A stretch of DNA of 64,000 nucleotides from Halomonas getboli. Its GTDB lineage: Bacteria; Pseudomonadota; Gammaproteobacteria; Pseudomonadales; Halomonadaceae. Within the stretch, counting starts at the first letter, position 1. Each line of letters opens with the position of its first letter. The position numbers were made by a program, and so were the translations under genes. The stretch covers positions 124,001-188,000 of the forward strand of contig NZ_JALMEW010000005.1 of NCBI RefSeq assembly GCF_023094245.1. The letters run 5' to 3'. Shown here one piece after another: positions 54,163 to 64,000 of the stretch. Below the pieces are notes generated by a model. The model saw only the letters and a list, made by a program, of their open reading frames with translations. It ran no database searches and was not told where the DNA came from.

Positions 54163-54950
54163 GCGGACTCCTGGGACGCATCGGGGCCGCCGTGGGCGAA
54201 GGCGCGCAGGTTCACGCCGGCGTCGAGCAGACGCTGGCGCACGGCCTGAGCCATGGCGATCGCGCCGGGGCTGTCGCCGTGGACGCAGATGGAGGCGGCG
54301 TCCACGGCGACCACGTCGCCTTCCACGCTCTCGAGCGTGCCGTGCTGCACCAGGCGCAGCATGCGTTCGGCCACCTGTTCGGGGTCGTGCAGCACCGCGC
54401 CGGCCTCGCGGCGCGAGACCAGCCTGCCGTCGCGATGATAGGCGCGGTCGGCGAAGGCCTCGGCCGCGGTGGCCAGGCCGGCCTCCCGGGCCCAGTCGTT
54501 CAGCGGCGAGCCGGCCAGCGTCATCAGCACCAGCGAGGCGTCGAGGGTCTGGATCGCCTCGATCACCGCCTCGGCCTGGCGCCGGTCGTGGGCGATGGCG
54601 TGATAGAGCGCGCCGTGCGGCTTGACGTAGCGCACGGCGGTGCCGGCCGCGCCGGCCATGCCCTGCAGCGCGCCGATCTGGTAGATCACGTCGGCGCGCA
54701 GCTCGTGATGGGCGAGCTCCATATGACGCCGGCCGAAGCCGACCAGGTCCGGGTAGCTGACGTGGGCGCCGACGCTCACGCCGCGCTCGGCGGCGGCGGC
54801 CAGGGTGCGCGCCATGCCGGCCGGGTCGCCGGCATGGAAGCCACAGGCGACGTTGGCGCTGGTGACCAGATCCAGCATGGCGTCGTCGTCACCCATGCGC
54901 CACTGGCCGAAGCTCTCGCCGAGATCGCTGTTCAGGTCGATATGGGACAT
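54159..54950 (-). CDS. pxpA: 5-oxoprolinase subunit PxpA (LamB/YcsF family)
   Basis: A 263-residue protein starting [15 protein letters not shown], with the family blocks [52 protein letters not shown] and CVHGDSPGA. PxpA, with PxpB and PxpC, hydrolyses 5-oxoproline, a by-product of spontaneous glutamine/glutamate cyclisation. It is 15 bases after the transporter gene and overlaps pxpBC. Confidence 0.95.
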   Translation of the reverse strand: MSHIDLNSDLGESFGQWRMGDDDAMLDLVTSANVACGFHAGDPAGMARTLAAAAERGVSVGAHVSYPDLVGFGRRHMELAHHELRADVIYQIGALQGMAGAAGTAVRYVKPHGALYHAIAHDRRQAEAVIEAIQTLDASLVLMTLAGSPLNDWAREAGLATAAEAFADRAYHRDGRLVSRREAGAVLHDPEQVAERMLRLVQHGTLESVEGDVVAVDAASICVHGDSPGAIAMAQAVRQRLLDAGVNLRAFAHGGPDASQESA

Positions 54951-54965
54951 GTGCGGGATCCTCGA

Positions 54966-56207
54966 TCAGGTCGCGGGTGTCAGGAAGGCGAAGATGGGGC
55001 CGATGGACTGATAGCCCATGTACCAGGTCAGGGCGCAGACCGCGGCGCCGGAGACCAGCAGCCAGCGCGGATAGCGGTGGCCGTTCATGAGGTCGCCGCG
55101 GCGCCAGGCCACGTACAGGAAGAGCGTCAGGCCGACCGGCAGCACCAGGCCGTTGAAGCCGCCGGCGAAGACCAGCAGCGCGGCCGGGGGCGTGCCCAGC
55201 GACAGGAAGACGAGCAGCGAGGCGCCGATGAACACCAGGGTCGCGCGGTTGCGGGCCGGCTCACCGATGCTCGGCTTGAAGGCGCTCAGGAACGTCATCG
55301 AGGTATAGGAGGCGCCGATGATGCTGGTGATGCCGGCGGCCCACAGGATCAGACCGAAGGCGCGCAGGCCGAGTTCGCCTGCCGCCGCCTGGAAGGCCTG
55401 GGCCGCCGGATTGGCGTTCTGCCCGGAGACGTCGATGATCACGCCGCTGGCGACCACGCCGAGGATGGCCAGGAACAGGATGTAGCGCATCACGCCGGTG
55501 ACCAGGATGCCGCGCAGCGCCGCCCGGGAGACGGTCTCGACGTTCTCCTCGCCGCCCAGGCCGCGGTCGAGGATGCGGTGCGCCCCGGCGTAGGTGATGT
55601 AGCCGCCGACGGTGCCGCCCACGATGGTGGTGATGGTGGCGAAGTTGATGGTGTCCGGCAGCACGGTCTGGCGCAGTGCCTCGCCGATCGGCGGCTGGGA
55701 GGCCAGCGCCACGAACAGCGTCATGGCCAGCATCAGCACGCCCAGCACGATGATGATGCGGTCGATGGCGATGCCGGCGCGGCGCGACGAGAAGACGCCC
55801 ACCGCGACCAGCGCGCTGATCAGGCCGCCCCACTGGGTATCCAGCCCCATCAGGGCGTTGAGCCCGAGCCCGGCGCCGGCGATGTTGCCGACGTTGAAGG
55901 TCAGGCCGCTGACGATGATCAGCACCGCGAGCAGGTAGCCGCTGCCGGGCAGCGCGGCATGGGCGACCTCGGGGGCGCGCATGCCGGTGACGGTGACCAC
56001 GCGCCAGATGTTCAGCTGCACGACCAGGTCGATGACGATCGAGGCCAGGATGCCGAAGGCGAAGGCGGCGCCCATCAGCGAGGTGAAGGTGGCCGTCTGG
56101 GTGATGAAGCCGGGGCCGACGGCGGAGGTGGCCATCAGGAAGATGGCGCCGATCAGCGAGGCCCGCCGGGAGCGGACGAATCCGGCATCGGTTGCGCTAC
56201 TAGCCAT
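54966..56207 (-). CDS. NRAMP-related transporter lacking the metal-binding motifs
   Basis: A 413-residue protein with 11 or so membrane helices, of the NRAMP superfamily by GPGFITQTATFTSL in TM1 and the overall helix pattern. The metal-binding DPGN of TM1 and MPH of TM6 are absent: TM1 reads TFTSLMGA and TM6 reads GGYITYAGAH. This makes divalent metal import unlikely. As the first gene of the pxp operon, and like Bacillus YcsG next to ycsF, it may carry 5-oxoproline or a related small amide; this is inference. ATG at 56207. Confidence 0.85.
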   Translation of the reverse strand: MASSATDAGFVRSRRASLIGAIFLMATSAVGPGFITQTATFTSLMGAAFAFGILASIVIDLVVQLNIWRVVTVTGMRAPEVAHAALPGSGYLLAVLIIVSGLTFNVGNIAGAGLGLNALMGLDTQWGGLISALVAVGVFSSRRAGIAIDRIIIVLGVLMLAMTLFVALASQPPIGEALRQTVLPDTINFATITTIVGGTVGGYITYAGAHRILDRGLGGEENVETVSRAALRGILVTGVMRYILFLAILGVVASGVIIDVSGQNANPAAQAFQAAAGELGLRAFGLILWAAGITSIIGASYTSMTFLSAFKPSIGEPARNRATLVFIGASLLVFLSLGTPPAALLVFAGGFNGLVLPVGLTLFLYVAWRRGDLMNGHRYPRWLLVSGAAVCALTWYMGYQSIGPIFAFLTPAT

Positions 56208-56482
56208 GACAGAGGAACTCCGGGGTGGGGATTGTTATGAATCGTCTGGCAACTTGTGTGCCATATTCCATGGAAGTCTTGTTTTTGTAGGTCCAGTCGA
56301 GTGTGATTGTTCAACAATAGCGCCGTCGCCCATGACGGGATATGCGACTTGTGTCTCATGTTGGGGCAGGGTTCGAGAACATGCGCCACGAGTGTGCGCC
56401 GGACGCGCTTGTCGTCTCGGCCCGTAACCGGGAACATGAGCGCCAGGAATGACTGGGCCACGACCGGGACGGACAAGCACGC

Positions 56483-57154
56483 ATGAACAGGCAGGAAGCA
56501 GAGGGCAGGGGCCGGGCGTTGGGCGAGACCGTCGGCGACGAGATCCGGCGCCTGCTGGTGGAGGGTGAGCTGGTGCCGGGGCAGCGCCTGTCCGAGAGCG
56601 CGCTGGGAGAGCGCCTGGGGGTGTCGCGCAATACGCTGCGCGAGGCGTTTCGCAGCCTGGCCCACGAGGGACTGGTCACGCATCGCCCCAACCGCGGGGT
56701 CTTCGTGACCACGCCGAGCCTGGCCTCGATCGTCGACATCTATCGGGTGAGGCGCTTCATCGAGTGCCAGGCCCTGCGCGAGGCCCTGCCGAGTCATCCG
56801 GCGCTGCAGCGGATGCGCGAGGCCGTCGAGCAGGCCGGCGCCGGCCGCGAGCGGCGCGACTGGCAGGCCGTGGGGTCGTCCAACATGGCCTTTCATGCCG
56901 CCATTGTGGCACTGGCCGACAGCCCGCGGCTGGATGCCTTCTTCCACCAGCTCTCGGCGGAGCTGCGGCTGGCCTTCGGCATGCTGAGCGATCTGGAGTG
57001 GCTGCACGGGCCCTACGTCGCGCTCAACCAGCGCGTGCTGGAGGCCTTCGAGAGCGGCGACGCGGAGCGGGCCGCGATGCTGCTGGAGCAGTATCTGTCG
57101 CAGTCGGAGCGCACGCTGCTGGCGGCCTACGCCCGCGACAATCCGGCCGACTAG
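56483..57154 (+). CDS. GntR-family (FCD domain) regulator
   Basis: A 223-residue regulator with an N-terminal GntR winged helix (about 12-80: EIRRLLVEGELVPGQRLSESALGERLGVSRNTLREAFRSLAHEGLV) and an all-helical FCD ligand domain (about 90-215). It is divergent from the pxp operon, so it is the likely controller, responding to a small carboxylate. The 275-base gap 56208-56482 holds a perfect palindrome TTCCATGGAA (56266-56275), the best operator candidate, but GntR sites of this subfamily vary. The start is ATG 56483. Confidence 0.9.
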   Translation: MNRQEAEGRGRALGETVGDEIRRLLVEGELVPGQRLSESALGERLGVSRNTLREAFRSLAHEGLVTHRPNRGVFVTTPSLASIVDIYRVRRFIECQALREALPSHPALQRMREAVEQAGAGRERRDWQAVGSSNMAFHAAIVALADSPRLDAFFHQLSAELRLAFGMLSDLEWLHGPYVALNQRVLEAFESGDAERAAMLLEQYLSQSERTLLAAYARDNPAD

Positions 57155-57168
57155 GGGGCGGCGAGCGC

Positions 57169-60501
<3,333 letters not shown>

Positions 60502-60510
60502 CGGACGGCC

Positions 60511-61977
60511 TCAGCCGCTGGGCGGGGTCCCGTCGGCACGGGCCGTCTTCTTCGCGTCCGGTGACTGGCGGACGCTGAGGCGATGGAACTGCTGACGGCT
60601 GCGGTCAACATAGGCGAGGATCTCGTGATAGCGGCGAATGTTGCGAACGTAGATGACCGGCTCGCCGCCTCTGGCATAACCGTAGCGTGTCTTGCTGTAC
60701 CATTCGCGCTGCTGCAGCAGCGGCAGGGCGTCGCGCACGTCGTCCCAGCGGTCGGGATTGCCACCGCGCATCTCGACGATGCGGCGTGCGTCGTAGAGAT
60801 GGCCCAGCCCCACGTTGTAGGCGGCCAGGGCCATGTACAAGCGGTCATCCCCGGTTATCGACGCCGGCAGGCGATCCTTTAGCGAACGCAGATACCGCGC
60901 CCCGCCCTCGATGCTCTGGGCCGGGTCGAGACGGTTCGCGACGTTCATCTCGGAGGCGGTGGCATTGGTCAGCATCATCATGCCGCGCACGCCGGTGGGT
61001 GAGGTGGCCTTGGGCCGCCAGTGGGACTCCTGATAGCCCACCGCGGCCAGCAGCTTCCAGTCGAAGCCGCTGTCGCGGGCGGCGGCGCGGAACAGGCCGT
61101 CGTAGCGGGGCAGTCGCTCGTGAACGTGGCCGATGAAGGTACGTGCCCCGACGTATTCCAGGTAGTTGTCGCGCCCCAGATAGCGGGTCTCCAGGCGTGC
61201 CAGCAGGCCGTTGTTCTGCATCTGCTCGAGGAAGCGATTGGCCTCGCGCAAGAGGCCGAGCCCCTGGCCGGTGGGAAAGGCCCAGGCCAGCGACAGCGGC
61301 CGGCCCAGCGCGAAGCCGTCCTCGACCTCGGGGAAGAACAGCCGATTGAGGCGGAACTGGTGCCGGAAGACCACGGCGGCGTCCAGGGTGCCGTCGGCGA
61401 CCCGGCCGAGCAGCGCCGAGACCTCGATGTCGTCGGCCTCCTGCCAGCGCAGCCAGGGATGATCCTGCTGCAGCTCGTGCATCACCAGCGAGGTGCCGGT
61501 ACCGCGCAGGGTGCCGATCTTGAGGCCCTCGAGGTCGTCGATCTCGTCGGGCGGCGGCAGCCCGCGGCGATACACCAGCAGCGGCTGCAGCGGCATGATC
61601 GGGCGGCTGAACATCAGGCCGTCGAGGGTCGGGTCCAGGGGCAGGGCGGCGGCGCCCAGATCGCCCTGATGACGCACGGCCTCCAGCGCCTCGGCGATGT
61701 TGTGGTCGGCGTCCAGGTTGAGGCTGACGCCCAGGTAGTCGGCGAAGCGCCGCATCAGCTCGTATTCGAAGCCGGTCGGCCCCTGACGGCCCTCGTAGTA
61801 GGTCGTGGGGGTGTTGCGGGTCTGGATGTTGAGGAAGTCCCGCGCCCGGATGTCCGCGAGCTGCGGCCCGGGATCGCGATCGGGGCGATCGGTGACCAGG
61901 CCGAGCCCCAGCAGCGCGCACAGGGTCGCGTAGCGGCGCCGTTGGCGGCGCAGATGGTCGAGCAGGGTTGCCAGCAT
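60511..61977 (-). CDS. mltF: Membrane-bound lytic murein transglycosylase F
   Basis: A 488-residue envelope enzyme. After a short N-terminal hydrophobic segment (about 15-30), an extracellular solute-binding (SBP_bac_3) domain spans about 45-270, followed by a lysozyme-like SLT domain (about 290-455) with the catalytic Glu in [21 protein letters not shown] and the [14 protein letters not shown] motif. It cleaves peptidoglycan to 1,6-anhydro products. The divergent placement next to purL is the same as in many gammaproteobacteria, E. coli included. Confidence 0.95.
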   Translation of the reverse strand: MLATLLDHLRRQRRRYATLCALLGLGLVTDRPDRDPGPQLADIRARDFLNIQTRNTPTTYYEGRQGPTGFEYELMRRFADYLGVSLNLDADHNIAEALEAVRHQGDLGAAALPLDPTLDGLMFSRPIMPLQPLLVYRRGLPPPDEIDDLEGLKIGTLRGTGTSLVMHELQQDHPWLRWQEADDIEVSALLGRVADGTLDAAVVFRHQFRLNRLFFPEVEDGFALGRPLSLAWAFPTGQGLGLLREANRFLEQMQNNGLLARLETRYLGRDNYLEYVGARTFIGHVHERLPRYDGLFRAAARDSGFDWKLLAAVGYQESHWRPKATSPTGVRGMMMLTNATASEMNVANRLDPAQSIEGGARYLRSLKDRLPASITGDDRLYMALAAYNVGLGHLYDARRIVEMRGGNPDRWDDVRDALPLLQQREWYSKTRYGYARGGEPVIYVRNIRRYHEILAYVDRSRQQFHRLSVRQSPDAKKTARADGTPPSG

Positions 61978-62143
61978 AGTGATGTCGGGATGCGATGAGT
62001 GATGTCACCTTACCCAGCGCCCCGAAGGCTGTCATCCACGCCGATTTCTCGCCGCCCGCGCTTTCCAGTATCATGTGCGCTCATTGCCGCCGGCCGCGGC
62101 CCCCGTCTTTACTGCATTCTGCTTGTTTCAGAGGCCCCAGGAT

Positions 62144-64000
62144 ATGCTCGAACTGCGTGGCGCGCCCGCCCTCTCCGCCTTCCGTCATGCCAAGCTGCTC
62201 GAAGCGCTGCACGCCGTGGCTCCACAGGTCGAGGCGCTCGGCGCCGACTACGTGCACTTCGTCGATCACGACGGCGAGCTGGAAGGCGAGGATCGCCGCC
62301 TGCTCGAGCGCCTGCTGGAGTACGGCCCGGCCCACGAGACCGGCGCCCGCGACGACGGCCGCCTGTTCCTGGTGGTGCCGCGCATCGGCACCCAGTCGCC
62401 GTGGTCGTCCAAGGCCACCGACATCGCCCGCAACTGCGGCCTGAGCCAGATCCGCCGCCTCGAGCGCGGCATCGCCTACCGGGTGCGCTTCGCCGGCGAG
62501 CTCTCCGAGGAGGCCTATGAGGCGGTGATCGCGGCGCTCCACGACCGCATGACCGAGACGGTGCTGTTCGATGCCTCCGATGCCGTCAAGCTGTTCGCTC
62601 ATCACGAGCCGGCGCCGCTCGGCCAGGTGGATCTCCTCGGCGGCGGCCGCCCGGCGCTGGAGCAGGCCAACGTCGAACTGGGCCTGGCGCTGGCCGAGGA
62701 CGAGATCGACTACCTGTGCGAGGCCTTCCAGGGCCTCGGCCGCAACCCGGCCGACGTCGAGCTGATGATGTTCGCCCAGGCCAACTCCGAGCACTGCCGC
62801 CACAAGATCTTCAACGCCGACTGGGTGGTGGACGGCGAGGCGCAGCCGCGCTCGCTGTTCAAGATGATCAAGAACACCTATGAGGCCTCGCCGGCCGACA
62901 TCCTCTCCGCCTACAGCGACAACGCCGCGGTGATCCGCGGCAGCGAGGCCGGCCGCTTCTTCGCCGCGCCGCTGACCGGCAACGCCGCCGAGCGCGCCGT
63001 CTACGCCGCCCACCAGGAGCCGGTCAACATCCTGATGAAGGTGGAGACCCACAACCACCCGACGGCGATCGCCCCGCATCCGGGCGCGGCCACCGGCGCC
63101 GGCGGCGAGATCCGCGACGAGGGCGCCACCGGCATCGGCGGCAAGCCCAAGGCGGGCCTGACCGGCTTCACCGTCTCCAACCTGCGCATCCCCGAGTTCG
63201 TACAGCCCTGGGAGGCCTTCGATTACGGCAAGCCCGAGCGCATCGTCGACGCCCTCGAGATCATGCTCGAGGGCCCGATCGGCGGCGCCGCCTTCAATAA
63301 CGAGTTCGGCCGCCCCAACCTGACCGGCTACTTCCGCAGCTACGAGCAGGACGCCCTGGGCGCCAACGGCGTCGAGCGCCGCGGCTTCCACAAGCCGATC
63401 ATGATCGCCGGCGGCTACGGCAACATCCGCGAGGATCACGTCCAGAAGGGCGAGATCCCGGTCGGCGGCAAGCTGATCGTGATGGGTGGGCCGTCGATGC
63501 TGATCGGCCTGGGCGGCGGTGCGGCCTCCTCCATGGCCTCCGGTTCCTCCAGCGCCGACCTGGACTTCGCCTCCGTGCAGCGCGACAACCCCGAGATCGA
63601 GCGCCGCGTGCAGGAAGTCATCGACCGCTGCTGGGCGCTGGGCGACGACAACCCGATCTGCTTCATCCACGACGTGGGCGCCGGCGGCCTGTCCAACGCC
63701 CTGCCGGAGCTGGTCAAGGACGGCGACCGCGGCGGCCGCTTCGAGCTGCGCGAGGTGCCCAACGCCGAGCCGGGCATGAGCCCGCTGGAGATCTGGTGCA
63801 ACGAGGCCCAGGAGCGCTACGTGCTCGCCGTGGCGCCGGAGAACCTCGCCGCCTTCGACGCCCTCTGTGCCCGTGAGCGCTGCCCCTACGCCGTGGTCGG
63901 CGAGGCCACCGAGGCGCATCATCTGGAGGTCCGCGACGGCCACTTCGACACCAAGCCGGTCGATCTGCCGATGAGCGTGCTGTTCGGCAAGCCGCCCAAG
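62144..64000 (+). CDS. purL: Phosphoribosylformylglycinamidine synthase (5' part; runs off the window end)
   Basis: The first 619 residues of a large PurL, about 1300 residues in gammaproteobacteria. It starts [20 protein letters not shown]. Visible parts are the N-terminal PurS-like domain ([27 protein letters not shown]), the linker, and the first synthetase domain with [51 protein letters not shown] and [17 protein letters not shown]. The glutaminase domain lies outside the window. It catalyses the ATP- and glutamine-dependent fourth step of purine synthesis. The gene is divergent from mltF, with AGGAT at the start. Confidence 0.97.
   Translation, partial: MLELRGAPALSAFRHAKLLEALHAVAPQVEALGADYVHFVDHDGELEGEDRRLLERLLEYGPAHETGARDDGRLFLVVPRIGTQSPWSSKATDIARNCGLSQIRRLERGIAYRVRFAGELSEEAYEAVIAALHDRMTETVLFDASDAVKLFAHHEPAPLGQVDLLGGGRPALEQANVELGLALAEDEIDYLCEAFQGLGRNPADVELMMFAQANSEHCRHKIFNADWVVDGEAQPRSLFKMIKNTYEASPADILSAYSDNAAVIRGSEAGRFFAAPLTGNAAERAVYAAHQEPVNILMKVETHNHPTAIAPHPGAATGAGGEIRDEGATGIGGKPKAGLTGFTVSNLRIPEFVQPWEAFDYGKPERIVDALEIMLEGPIGGAAFNNEFGRPNLTGYFRSYEQDALGANGVERRGFHKPIMIAGGYGNIREDHVQKGEIPVGGKLIVMGGPSMLIGLGGGAASSMASGSSSADLDFASVQRDNPEIERRVQEVIDRCWALGDDNPICFIHDVGAGGLSNALPELVKDGDRGGRFELREVPNAEPGMSPLEIWCNEAQERYVLAVAPENLAAFDALCARERCPYAVVGEATEAHHLEVRDGHFDTKPVDLPMSVLFGKPPK

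Overview
The window reads as chromosome of a high-GC gammaproteobacterium, most likely a member of the Halomonadaceae. Supporting signs are the GC-rich third codon positions in every real gene, a LexA-type SOS box, the mltF/purL divergent pair, and the benzoate/catechol gene order. Genus is inference only. No insertion sequence, phage gene, rRNA or CRISPR array was seen. About 55 protein genes and one tRNA (Thr, anticodon CGT) fill almost the whole sequence; only one gap slightly exceeds 300 bases.

Layout. 1-1234: 5' part of an argP-type LysR regulator, divergent from a LysE/ArgO exporter. 1412-5594: a LuxP-type autoinducer-2 receptor gene directly followed by a protein with a LuxQ-like sensor half and PAS-PAS-GGDEF-EAL output in place of the histidine kinase; this is the most striking find. 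5726-8575: DUF4399 protein, DbpA RNA helicase and an NlpE/HslJ-type lipoprotein. 8657-19184 (minus): one compact ten-gene run, hypC-hypA-hypB-hypDF-hypE-hyhB-hyhG-hyhS-hyhL-protease, encoding a group 3b (NAD(P)-linked) NiFe hydrogenase and its maturation set, with HypD and HypF fused in one polypeptide. 19408-28461: YebC, an M24 protein without the metal ligands, an oxidoreductase, an ABC exporter, a PaiA/PaiB-like pair divergent from a MocR regulator across a perfect inverted repeat, and a LHPP-like HAD phosphatase. 28468-33763 (minus): a DUF4010 membrane protein, a secreted Gly/Gln-rich protein behind an FNR/Anr-type promoter, and a 795-residue outer-membrane protein that looks like three barrels in tandem.

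34068-36348: YbaK-type deacylase and SOS-controlled umuDC. 36355-48838: an aromatic catabolism island. catR is divergent from catB-catC-catA-benA-benB-benC-benD and two BenE-family transporters, followed by a NahR-like regulator and nahG (salicylate hydroxylase). Benzoate (BenABCD) and salicylate (NahG) both converge on catechol, which CatA, CatB and CatC take to 3-oxoadipate enol-lactone. A textbook ATAC-N7-GTAT site sits between catR and catB.

48981-50755: a 42-residue, probably highly expressed small protein, an N-acetylmuramoyl-L-alanine amidase, tRNA-Thr and a bidirectional terminator. 50798-56207 (minus): a translationally coupled operon of an NRAMP-like transporter, PxpA, fused PxpB-PxpC and a biotin carboxylase/biotin carrier protein, divergent from a GntR regulator. 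57169-64000: TesB, TadA, a membrane diguanylate cyclase, MltF, and the 5' two-thirds or less of purL, which runs off the window.
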